64,000 nucleotides of DNA. Source: Neelides folsomi (lineage: Eukaryota > Arthropoda > Collembola > Neelipleona > Neelidae). A program made the position numbers and the translations under genes. The notes under the pieces are model-generated. The model searched no databases. It saw only the letters and a list, made by a program, of their open reading frames with translations, and had not been told where the DNA came from. The DNA lies in contig JAQGBZ010000015.1 of the NCBI GenBank assembly GCA_034687125.1, positions 408,340 through 472,339 on the forward strand. Reading direction: 5' to 3'. Shown piece after piece: positions 37,797-50,000 of this stretch (position 1 is the first letter of the stretch; the number at the start of each line of letters is the position of its first letter).

Positions 37797-37900
37797 CTTT
37801 CATTAATACTAGTATACAATTTCATATCCTTGAACCTGAACCACAATACCATTCATTCATAAAGCAAACGGCCTGGAAATGAACCACTCAATTTCTTATT

Positions 37901-40459
37901 TTAATATTTCAAGTGCTTTGGGAGTTTCACACATTTGTAGAGTTCATCTTCGCAAGGTTCATTGTCAATTGATTTTGGGTCAAATTCCTTTGGTGGATTG
38001 GTGAAATATGAAATGAACGGTTCGCCCAATTTCTCAAGTTCCTCTCGGCTTTTGATTGTTCCTCTGGGAATGAACTCGAGAATGTCCACATGTTCTTTCA
38101 AAAGCCGAATCCTCTCAGCGTCAATCATTTCTTGTCTGAAATTGGCAAAATAAAAAGAATTTATACTTGCAGTTAATTAAAGGAATACTGCTAATAATGA
38201 ATTAATGTTAAAGCAATACCTTTGATCGCGAGACTCTTGATTCAAATTGCAATCTCCGTTTTCCTTTTCTCTCTCTGCAGCAAATAAAGCCCTTCTTTCC
38301 ATAATCAACATTTCGACCTTTTTCCGATGTTCAATTCCTTTGAGTCGCCGTTTTTCCTTCGTCAAGATTTCTAACTTGTCATCTTCGGCGAATTTTCGAA
38401 TTAACTATATGACATTGTTAAATTAAATTTAATCAATATTTATCGTTAACTAAATATTTAAACATAGCTCTAAATGTAAGTTTATTTTGGATTTTAACCT
38501 GTTGCCGATATAATTCTTCCTCTTTCTGTTCGGCTTCAAGTTTTTGAGCTCTGAATTTCTTAGCTTCCTTAGCTGCAGCTTTGAGTTCTTCTTTCAACTT
38601 GCACTTCCGTGCTTTTTCTTCTTCTTCTTTTCTGCGGACTTCTTCTGCAACTTCTCTTTCGTATTGCTCTCTTCTTCTCGCCTCTATTTCTTCTTGTTGG
38701 AACTGAGAACATTTAATTAATATTATTAATATAATTCAATTATGGTCAGTATAAGTATTTTATATTATATAGTAGACTACCTATAAGCATTTATAATATT
38801 TGCATTTAATAAACATATGAAATTAGATATGATGAATTACTTGTTCATTAATTAGTTTTTCAAGATTCTTGGCAATCACAGCCGACTTAATTGCCTCTTT
38901 TTCATCTTTTGCCCTTTTCATCATTGAGATTTCCTCTTCTTTTGATTCCAAGTAGTCATTGATTCGACTTAAATATCATTGGAAAAGTTATTCAATAGTT
39001 TAAAATATTTCTATCTAATGCTTCTTAAATTCTAATGATTTTTTCAATTTCAATATCCCAATTACAGCTAATTAAAAATTCAAATTAATATATTTATGAT
39101 TTACTCCTCTTCTTGTCTTATCCTTTGCTTTTCTCTTTCTCTTTCAGCTTCTTTTGATTCGACATATTCTTGAGCATCTTTTTTATAAGAATTGATCTTG
39201 TCTACTTTTTCCACAAGATCTCTAAAAATTTCGATCAAACGTGAAGATTTAAATTATTAACATTTAATATTTTGTATAAGACAAAGAGTCATTACGACAT
39301 AATTTCGTCTTCAATAGACTTCACAATTTCATTTATCATTGCTTTATCGTTTTCCAATTCAATCTTTTTGACAGCTTTCTTAGAAAATGAGTCATTGAGC
39401 TGAAGCTGAATTGCTTTCATGTATTCTTCTTTTGTTTGCTGCCGGATCTTTTCCTTCAATTCTTCATTCGCGTCATATTTAGCCAAATTTTCCATAAGCA
39501 TTTGATGACATTCTTCGTCTATCATCTAGTTTAATAGAATAGTTTTTATTATAGATTACACTGCCATTAAATTCAGCTTAATTATATTGATCTTAATTAA
39601 ATCTGGACCTTTTCTTCTAACCGCTTCGATTCTCCTTCAAGACGTTGTGCATGCAAAGTCTTTGCAAAATAAGCCCGTCTGAGCTCTCTCTGTAAATCTC
39701 TAATTTCTGGAGAGCAATCCTGAAGTTGTTTTCTACATAATTCATAAAAGTCTTAAATTCGTAAAGTTTTACTATTTACAAACACACTCAAATTTAATGC
39801 TATAAAATAGTAAAACTTACCGATAAGCATAATCCAAAATCTCATCGTCTTTCATAAACCGTATAGCATTTGCGAATTGTTCTGCCTGCTCATTCAACAA
39901 TCGTCTTTTCTCTTTCATTTGTTCACTCTGAAATTAGAGCGAATTAAATTATTAGAATTTAAACAGTGATACAATTTAATATAATGAATATGAAATTCAT
40001 AATTTTAAAAATGGGAATAGGCAAATAGGGCTAAATGTTAAATTAGACATAGTTTAAATTATAACAAAATAGCACAAATGGGAAGTTGACTTACTTTACA
40101 CATGCATTCTTGAAATGTCCTTTCTTCCTTTTCCTCTTGGAGTCTCCTGAAGAGTTGTCCTCTTCGCATCAGACGATCTGATTTCTCCATCGAGTGAATT
40201 AATCCGAACAGACGACTACTTTCCCTATTTTGACAAGCTATTTCTGAACGAACTTGTTCCCAGCGCTCGGGGCCAGGAGAACATTCGATGCCCGGGATGT
40301 AAGGCTATGGATTTAATAGATCAAACAATTGAGGACAATTTTTGTATTCAATATTGATTTAGGTATTGGTTTACAGATTTATGTACATATAAAGCTTATT
40401 GAATCACTTACACATGTTGAGACACGGGTTGTGTACTGTCCGCTATAATAGTTGTTCAT
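37901..40459 (-). CDS. MNS1-like ciliary coiled-coil protein (trichohyalin-plectin homology)
   Basis: Ten minus-strand exons join in phase: 40459-40412, 40304-40095, 39927-39821, 39732-39609, 39525-39296, 39221-39105, 38967-38841, 38702-38499, 38404-38220, 38135-37901. The product has 528 residues, close to the roughly 500 of vertebrate MNS1. After a short N-terminal part (MNNYYSGQYTTR, then PYIPGIECSPGPERW) nearly all of it is a Glu/Lys/Arg-rich coiled coil, for example ESKEAEREREKQRIRQEEE and EVRRKEEEEKARK. The C-terminal ERIRLLKEHVDILEFIPRGT resembles the conserved end of MNS1. MNS1 is a microtubule inner protein of motile cilia and sperm flagella and aids outer dynein arm assembly. In an arthropod, expression in sperm or ciliated sensory neurons is expected. 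CFAP53 or CFAP45 of the same coiled-coil superfamily are alternatives. One donor (AAG|GTCCAG at 39608) is weak. Confidence 0.72.
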
Positions 40460-40804
40460 TGTTTCCTTTTAGTCTATGGACTAATATTGATAAATAACTA
40501 CGCACTTGTATGATATTTTGATTAAATTCACTCTGATTTCATTGAAATTGAGTTTTCCTAAACTTTATGTATGCATTTTATAATTTTTTGTTCTAAAGTT
40601 ATAATGTAACCTTAGGGGAACATTTAATTATGCAAACTTTATTAAATACCGTAAATAAATAATTTTATTATTTTTTACAATTATTGTTTATCTTTATCGT
40701 ATCGATATTTGGGTACAAATTTGGGTACAAATAATAATTATATTAATATAAATTAGGTAATATTACCTAATACCTAATGTATAATATAAAGTACCTAGTA
40801 TACA

Positions 40805-40858
40805 TCGTTAGTAGTTAGTTATATTGTATTTGTATACAATATAACTAACTACTAACGA
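40805..40858. repeat. Perfect 25-bp inverted repeat with 4-nt loop
   Basis: The arm at 40805-40829 starts TCGTTAGTAGTTAGTTATAT. It is exactly complementary to 40834-40858 around the loop TTGT. The symmetry continues imperfectly outwards (AAGTACCT at about 40790 against AGGTACTT at about 40869, and TAATATTACCTA against TAGGTAATATAT). The total structure spans roughly 40760-40895. It lies about 350 bp upstream of the MNS1-like start. Confidence 0.9.
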
Positions 40859-41271
40859 CTAACGAACAGGTACTTATAACTATAGGTAATATATTAGATT
40901 ATACCATATATGAATATGTTTGAACAAAAGATTGAATCAATATTGATGTCCATTTTAATGAAGTATTTGGCATAGTTTGAAATCATATTTTGATTAATTT
41001 CCTCTTTACTCTGAGATGAATAGAAGTCAGCATGGGCCTGTGAAATGTGTGTTAATTGCCATCAAATCGTCCAAACCCCCCACTTCCTTTTCCTATCTCC
41101 TTCCTATGTTCACAATAATCCGACATTCAAAATGAGTTTTATAACTCCACTTTAATCTCCGCTTTGATTTATTCCCATCCACACACTTCCCAAATAGCTA
41201 CTTAAAACTCCATTAATATACCCCTATTGGCACAAATCATTTTAAATCCTTTTCATATACCTTGGGCAAAC

Positions 41272-41353
41272 CTTTTAATAAACCTTTGAATAAACTTTTC
41301 ATTATCTTTTAATAAACGCCTCAAGATGCTTTTAATAAACCCATTTAATAAAT
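41272..41353. repeat. Cluster of five CTTTTAATAAAC-like 12-mers
   Basis: Copies are at 41272-41283, 41284-41295 (one change), 41306-41317, 41329-41340 and 41342-41353 (two changes). Three are identical. Each contains an AATAAA hexamer on the plus strand. Confidence 0.8.
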
Positions 41354-44300
41354 TCTTTATTAAAACACATTTTAGAATTTCATTCAAATGGTTTTTATGA
41401 TGCAGCTATTTTGTAATTAACTTTAATGGTGTCTAAATTAGCATTTAAATTCATATAATATCAAAACAACTTATTTTTTTTATAAAATTCACATCGTTTA
41501 TTATTATCAGCTTGAACTAGAAATGCATTTAAAGAGCTAAGTGCTTAGCTATTTATAATAAGTATATCCGTCATTTCAAATATAACATGTAAATTTGTCC
41601 AATTCTGCTATACTTCAAATTATGTTCAATCACATGATTTAAGTTACTTGATTTAATTTACATAATAATCTATTAGATTTGCGAGTCAATTATTTGATTA
41701 GCATTTTACTAATATAAGGATCTGTGTATTTGAACAGATGCCACTGCAATTTATTTGCAAATTGTCCATTTAATGTCAATGAATTTGCAAATTCAATCTG
41801 TACTTTTTCCATCAATTTTAATAGTTTTAATAAGTTGAGCAATATCCATCAGACACAAAGTAGCGTAGTTTTACTTTGTCATGTTAAGCTAAAGTAATTA
41901 AATTAATTTATGCAACAAGTTGGTAGAATTAAAGTAATTAAAGCATAAAATGTGTACAAAAGTACAAAAGTTATGTAAAATGAGTAGAAAAAATGTAAAA
42001 TGTGTAGAAAATTCATGAAGTTTTTTCAGTGAGTTTTTTGCTCATTGAACTTGCCCTTGTGGAGTGAAAGGAGATGGAAAGGGCAACCGGGTGATTTTGG
42101 CTCAACTTGAACTTGTAGCTTTTCCATCTCTCTGGGCAAAGCAGTTAGAGAAAATGGTTCATAAAGGCGAAGGGCAAATCAATAATAAATCCCATTTAAC
42201 TTTCCTTCACCCCTCCGCCCAAACCGCCATTAGATTTAACGAGGCACAGACGGACGCGACGACGCGGCGGCGGGGAACAACAACGTTACATATTTTCAAC
42301 CACTCCCCATATCAAACATCTTTCACTCCCCTTTCTCCCTTGCCATTTGAATGGGCAATTGAATCTACTTATGAATTTAAATAAACCTGGAGTTAATTAA
42401 TTAAATTTACATTTGCCAACTATTCCTCCCCAATACCTGAGCTCCATAAGAGCTGTTTAAAGGCCAAAGAACATCTAGGAATTTTACATTTAAAATGACA
42501 CGTTAAATTATTTTCAATTTAATCACAATTAGCAAACAGTCATTAAATATTTTTAAATTTATTCCTAGTAATTATTCTTAATTATTTATTCAATTATATT
42601 TTAAAATATTCATTGTATAATTTCTTGGGGATTTCGAGCCCAATTATCATTGACTTTACCGAGAAATCTTACTGAACTTATTTTAGCAAAGGGCTAAACA
42701 TTTCAACAAGTTTAAATTGGACTTTACGTAAACTTCACATTCCGAGTATTAAATTGATGAGCCATTTGAGTTCGTTAGTTTTAACTTCTTCGTTTACTCT
42801 TTGAGGAAAATGGGAATCTGGAAGAAATAAATTTTCAATTTGGGCATTTGATCAAAGTGCGTGTCGCCTCATAAAACCAAGGCGTTTAAAACATAGGAGC
42901 AGAGGGAAAGAAATTGGAATGGGAATTTTGGATAAGTGTTCAACAGTTTACAAAGTGTCCCTTGAGAAGATGGATCAACAAAAAGAGGAGAAATTCGTAA
43001 GTTTAATCAAATAATCATCCTTATCAAAAACCCATAAAAATAACCCAAAGATAATACGATTAAAACAATTTAAAATAAAAATAAACATTTGAGTAAAGTA
43101 ATGTAAAGTAAACCAGAAAATTAGCCCAGTAAAATTCAAAACCAAAAGCATAGCTAAAAGTATGACACCGGGTATAAGATAGGTATTTAAAGAACAACAA
43201 TAATTTGGTTAAGCTCAAAAGTTGAAATCCTCTCAAAGTTCCAAATTCCCTTCATTATTGAAAAGAATTATAAATGATGGCTCAAGCAAGTGGAACAAAT
43301 TGGAATTTGACTCCTCCATTCACATTTAATGATCATCTTCATTAATTCCAGATTATTAAGACTCGCTTTATTCAGATAAAGTGGGGGAGTAAAAAACCTT
43401 TATTTTGAGCCATCAATGATAATGATAGAGAACTTCTATCTTAAGAACGATTTTAATACAAGGCCCAGAGATTGATTAATTGTCCATACAAAGAGGAGGT
43501 GAAATAAGACCCAAACCAGGACGCACTCAAAAGAATGCAAAAAACATTCCCTGTCATTAAATGTGCAAAAAATCATTTTTCTATTTTATAGGGAATTAAA
43601 CCTCGGGACATATTCCTTGTACATATTAGTATATCACTTATCACTACATAATATAAAGTATAATATCTTCCAAAATAAAGTATGCACCTTGATCATTATA
43701 TTAAATAATTACAGGTGAAAAGTGTTACAGTAATAATTTATCATATATTGTTCAGACTATTGTCTATATATCCTATTTATATTGGTTGTAAAAAATACAA
43801 AAAAATTATTGAAAAGTTTGTAGCACTTTCTCATATTAGTCATCGGTATTTATCTGGCGTATATTGAAAAAATATATCATGTACGAATAAAGTTGATATT
43901 TATTCTGAGACATATTGTTTGTATAATGGGTGTATATCTGTATATAGGGCAAGTATTGTGTAGTATCTGTATATATTTGGCATATTATGGTATATTGGGT
44001 CTTTTATTCATCAAGTTCTTTTTAATTCTCAAAAGAAACCACGAAGGGATGAATCGGAACTTTGGAACCTTTTTCTATGATAGTTCATATGTGTGTGTAT
44101 GAGATATACCAAGATAGGCTTCACGGTTGTACCATACATCATCATAGGATTTTAAGATGTAGTGTATTTAAAGGAGCTGTGATCTTTTGTTGGCCGTTGT
44201 TCCTCGCTTCTGAAGTCTGGATGAGTCGGAACGAAAGGAATGGAGTCCATATGTTATAAAAGGGGTTTGGGGGATTGAAGGGATTCTTTTGGCCCACCGG

Positions 44301-47084
44301 ATCTCCCCAAATTCCCACCGCCCAAATGAGCTCAAATTTGAACACTTTTTTTCCGCTCGGTCCAACGCGTTTCTCCACTATAATTAAACCCGCTTTTAAC
44401 TTTCAATCTCCTCCTGCTCGTTTTACATCACTTGGACCAATCTGATGCTCTTTAACAACTTTTTACAATTTTAGTTCAAAATTAACCATTTTTATTCTAC
44501 CCTGGTTGTTCTCTTACAAAACTACGCGTTTTTCATTTAAAGCATTCTTTCAAAATTACATCTTTCTCCCAATTTTTTGCTTTTTTTAGATAAAGAGAAG
44601 AATTTGAGGATGCAAAAGTGTGTGAAAGTGTAAATCTGTAAATATGAGTAAAGTTATAAGCACAAAGTGCATTGGTTGAGATAAGGAAAGATAAGAAGAG
44701 CGAGGAAAACGTGGAGGGCGAATGTTGAAATTATGCAGAGAAAATGACCGAGGGATGAAGTTCAAGGAACTTCTATCTTTAGCCACTTACAAATTACTAT
44801 CTTTTTAATGGGACACTCACGAGACAAAAAGAGTTTGAACCAGACGCCTACAACTCCACTTTACTTTTTATATTGTAGGTCCGTCCTTAAACACATATCT
44901 CAATATCTCCATATATTATCCTTTGGCTTATCCTTTGACCAGATTATCCACGCATTAAAAAGAAAAGGAAATCTAGTATTAACTGAAATGGAATAAAAAT
45001 ATGCATAGATTGAGATATTGATATATGGACAGAATAAACATTTTAAATATGAAAATTTAATAATACCTAATAAGTATGGGTTTCATATGACATTGTAATT
45101 GTGGTTCAAATGAGTTGAAGCATAGTTCCACATAGAACATGTCACAGTTCATGCATACGTGAGCGTAAGAACGAGTAACAACAATTTTCATTTACATAAT
45201 TTACCACCAACTTCCTTTCCATCTTCGCTCATATTCAACTTTTAAAATACGTGAGAAGAAATGCGTTATATAGTTAATTTTAATAATTGGGATATATTCC
45301 TATAATATATTATCATATCATATCCTGTATATTATAAATATAACAACCCTATCACCAAATCCAAAATAATTTATTGTTACATTTAAGACCAATAAATACA
45401 AAATATTGAAAGGCGAGAAAAATCTTTTCATTATTTTTCACTTTGACAAGTTTGAAACAAGAAATTCCGATACGGCCAAAACATGTTGATTACAAAGGAT
45501 ATAAATTCATACAAAGATTCGGATTCAGAATGCACAAACAGCCACAAAGAGTTTTGGAAAGACAAATTGACAAACATTGTTGTGGGGAACATGCGGATCA
45601 TAAGAATGATCAGAAGAGGGAGAGAAAGAAGATTCTTATCAAACTCCGCATTTGTTCACATTCATCGAGATAAGCAAAGAGAAAAAATTGTTCGTTCCAT
45701 AATAATTTCCCATACATAAGAATACATTCAAACGCATTTGAAAAACATTTTCATCCATTCAAAAGATATGCGTTTGAAAACCTTTGTAATTTACATTGGA
45801 AAGCACACAAAGATATTCTGCTTACAACATTCGGATAGAACCAGGACTCAAATTCAAACAAATGAAATGAATGAACCAAGGGAAATGATACATTGGGAAA
45901 TGTAAATATTTATTCAAACAGCACGACACGAGATGTTATGAAGCATTTTACATCAACCATTTACTTCATTTGCACTCACCATTTACACCAACATTACACT
46001 TCCATTGAACATAAATTGAACATATAAATTGTTTAACGCCCAAATAAAACATCCAAATTGCACATTCAAACTTTAATACACGTAAACAAACATAACCCAT
46101 ACATAATACTCGATACTAATATTCATACATAATTGTGTGTAACTACTCTAATACATTAGAGAATTAAAATGTCATATCTCTTGATAAAATGAGCTTAAAG
46201 GGGCTTAAACATTAAACATTCATAAATTATAGCGCGTTTAATGTTATACAGAGTTTAGAGTACAAGTTATACAAAAAGTAGTCTGTATTTTAAAAGCAAA
46301 AATATTCTCATACATAAAATGTAAATATAAAGTAATTTAGTTTGAGTGTAAGAGTTAGGATGATAATTAATAGATGCAGATAATTATTAGGGATGGATAA
46401 TAACGTTGTATTTTAATATCACATCTATTGATAGAGCTGGATGCTGTTGGGTGGTTATTGGGACTTAATGGACATTTCCAATATGTTTTAATGAGATGTT
46501 TCTTCAGCGGCCGTTGATGTGAGAATTTGAGGGGCTGTAAATTACCAGTTGGAAAAACACATAGAACATGTATGATGTAACATATGTAGAAGATAGATAT
46601 ATGTAATATGAATGTATCACATATGAGGGAGTTATGTGGGATGTATCGGAGGGTTGTGAAGAGATGTGTGAAGGGTTCGTTGAGGGTTGGACGGTTCGGT
46701 GGTTGAGGTGTCCTTGACTTCCCCGTTTTTTCCAAGGGCCCCTCGCGTCTCTCTTCAATTCCTCTTGTCAGTCCAACGCGAGCCTCCCACCAAAACACTT
46801 TCACTCACTGCCAATCTCACAAACACCTCCAACCACGCTCCCTCCTTATTCGCATATTCATCCAAGACAAACAATATTTAAAATATTATTATTATTATTA
46901 TAAATTAAATTGAAAAATACTCAACAGTTTTTTCGTCTCTAATTCTCCTTATTATTAATCATAAGATTTGAATTTACAAAATACTTTCGAACGTTCACTT
47001 TACAAATCTTGAGATTGAAAGTTAAGACGTCGGTTTTATTAAAAGTTTTTAAGTGCATTTTAAGGTTTAAGTAAAGCATTAAAA

Positions 47085-50000
47085 ATGACGAGCGCGGCTG
47101 AGTCGGGAAATTCTTATGAAGTTTCCGGGAAACGGAACCGTCGTTTTCGAGCCCTCCCTGTAAGTTCCTTCTTCCCCTTCACTCTTTAAACCCCCAGTCA
47201 ATATATCAAACTTATATTACAAAATTTTTACATAATCTTAACGTTTATCCTTATAAACTTATACTTAATATTCATATTACTTTTATTCGTATATTTATAC
47301 ATGGATTAATAAATGGAAAAGTTTATTTACATATTTTTACCATACAGATAGATGATATTTGGTATATGTATGTAATATGTATCGAGCAGTAATATAGAGC
47401 ATTTTTTATAAAACTTTTAATGTATTCTTTTAATTATGAACATCTGTCCGTGTATTTATAAAGTCTGATCAGGATGATATAGGAGATATCAAGATTATAG
47501 GTATAGATAAAGTGGATTTGAATTGTAAAGTAGAATGCTATAGATTGTGTGATAGGGAATTCGCGTGTAATTAAAGGTAGAGAGACAAAGGGCTTTCCTT
47601 CCGTTTGTGTTCCTCATTTGTCGAGAAGGTGATGAGGATTTGTTCAATCGTTGGATCTCGTGAAGCCTTAAGGGCGTGGAGTCGCGGTTCAACTCCGATG
47701 GCCGGGGGGGAAAGTGCTCTGACTCAATCCAATGTGTCTTTTTAGAGCAACCCGTGGGTGAAGTACGTGGGGGACTGCAGTGCAATGCAGAAGTACTTGG
47801 ACTCGAAGGAAGGATGCCTCTGGGCCGCCCCCAAATTCCTCGACGCGCTCCTGAGAGGAGTCGCACAGGTGAAAAAACATCTTACATTAATGCTCCCACT
47901 AATACACAACTTGTTACATGTTCTCATGCAATGTCATTCTCACTTTCATGGTAAAAGAAGTGGGAAATTAAATGGAGGCTCAAGTTCAAGTTCAAGGTGT
48001 TTCTTAAATCTAAAAACAGTTAATGAAGTCAATTAAAACATTAAGTATAACATTTAATTATTAAACTCATAAGGCTTATTTAATTACGCTCATAACCATT
48101 ATTATTCATTGGGCATTTATACATAATATGAAGATACATATTTTATGTAAAGATTTACTTTACATTTTGTGAGGCTTCTCATAAGTGTCATAAGTTCTCA
48201 TAAGTAAAATTGCAATGCTATGTTATGAGTTTCCCTTTTATGCAAAAAGATGTTCGAATTTGGTTTACCAGTTTGGAGCAGGATGATAATAAGAGGAGAT
48301 TATCATGGAAAGAATGCAAATCATTCCTTTCATTTGAGAATTATTCATCTATGCATTATTCTTTGGATGAATTTAATTGTAAATAATGTAAATGCTCAAG
48401 GATTGGATCATCAGTTAAAAACGTTGATGGCTTTTGAATGGCCGTAATGGACAAGTTTGAAATAAATAGGATTTTACGAGAAGCTTAAGTGAAATAAGGG
48501 ACATTTATAAATAACATAAGACTTTCTTGCTCAAACTACAGATAGAATGTCTGAAGATTAGTTCAATAATACTTGTATAATTTCAAGTTATTAACTTGTA
48601 CTAAAGCACACTACTTACCAAATGGTAGATAAATAAAAGATGTATATAGAAAAGTGTTAAGATGAGATTTTAGTAAACGTGGGAGTTTTGCTAACTTGGA
48701 CATTCTGACTTTAATGAGCTTGTGAGGAAAGTTATGAATTTCCACTTGTTTTACATAAAACTCTCTTTCATCTTTACCTCTTAGACACCTTAACCTACAA
48801 TGTGAAATCGAATTCACTTTAAATGTGTATTCTAAAATTCTAATAACTAAAATTCCTTACATAATGCATAGTATGCATAAAGATCCGAACATAAAAATGC
48901 ACAAAAATTTTCCATATTTTTACTTGAACAATTAACCGAGTGAAATGGTTAACATACAGGTAATTGTCCATTTTATTTAACCTAATTATTATTCTAGGTA
49001 TTATTGTAGAACACTAAAGAGAAGGGATCATTAATTTAAACATTGGAAATATCATAAAACAATATTAAGAATACAGTGTGATATTATAGAGTATAATAAA
49101 ATACTCTGCTACCTTATAAGTTTTTTTATATGGAATGAGTGAAATGACGTGTTTTTAATGGGAGGATCAAAAGATCAAGATTTAATCCAAATGAGTTCTT
49201 TGATGTTCACTAATTTTCATATAAGGATTAACCTTAGGAGACTTTTGGATACTTTTTAATTCCACCCATTCAAAGTCATGTTAAATATCCGAGCGTTGTG
49301 AAGCAATTGAGGGAAAGCCATTAGACATATCTTTCAACTTGCTTTACAGTGCGAATATTAATTTTCCCTTAGCTGAACATGTAAAAAAAGTACAAAATGA
49401 TTACGCAAGTGTTTGAATTCCAATTGTTGGATTTGCATCTCCATAATGAGCAAGTGAGGGCAGTGATGAGTTTGACAAGGAATGGGAAAAATATTCAAAT
49501 AAGGGATGAAAATGCCTCTGGAGGTTGAGATGGGAATTGTTGATGGAAATGGACGTTGTGACTTTCAGGTGAACTTTGCGAACAATCCCTTGAGCGGCCT
49601 CATCATTCTCTTAGCTTTGACATGGGGGAGTCCCATCGTTGGATTGGCGTCTCTGGTTTGCTCCGTCGTCGCACTCCTCACCGCCCATGTAATTAAAATT
49701 ATGGTTTTTCATATCCAAGATCCTTACCAATGATCAAAGTCCATCTTGGAACATGTTAAATTAATAAAGATATTTACCTGCTAATTAACAAGAAATGGTC
49801 AATTTTGACCAATTAATAAAAATATGTTAATTAATGAATTAGTTAATGAATCAATCACTGGTTAAGTATAATCAATTAACTAATTAAAGATATTGAATTT
49901 GATCAGTTGATTGGCCAACCAAGGGGGAACATTGCAGCGGGATTGACAACTTATAACGCCTTGCTTGTTGGATCCGTCACGGTGTCAATTTATGGCGAAC

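Larger units (their letters stand above)
40460..47084. other. Large intergenic region between MNS1-like and urea transporter genes
   Basis: About 6.6 kb with divergent genes on both sides. It holds a long hairpin near 40760-40895 and a cluster of AATAAA-containing 12-mers at 41272-41353. Open frames at 42064-42384, 43893-44259, 44808-44996, 45443-45719 and 46367-46881 lack ATG starts, splice partners or recognisable motifs. A GC-richer patch at 46680-46860 may belong to the urea transporter promoter or a 5' untranslated exon. Confidence 0.5.

Noticed and set aside
42064-42384. Plus-strand frame of 106 codons, locally GC-richer
   Set aside because: It starts with GTG rather than ATG, has no signal, motif or splice partner, and composition shifts abruptly. 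I treat it as non-coding.
46367-46881. Several overlapping frames on both strands
   Set aside because: None has a motif or phase-consistent partner. The region is more likely promoter or 5' untranslated DNA of the urea transporter.
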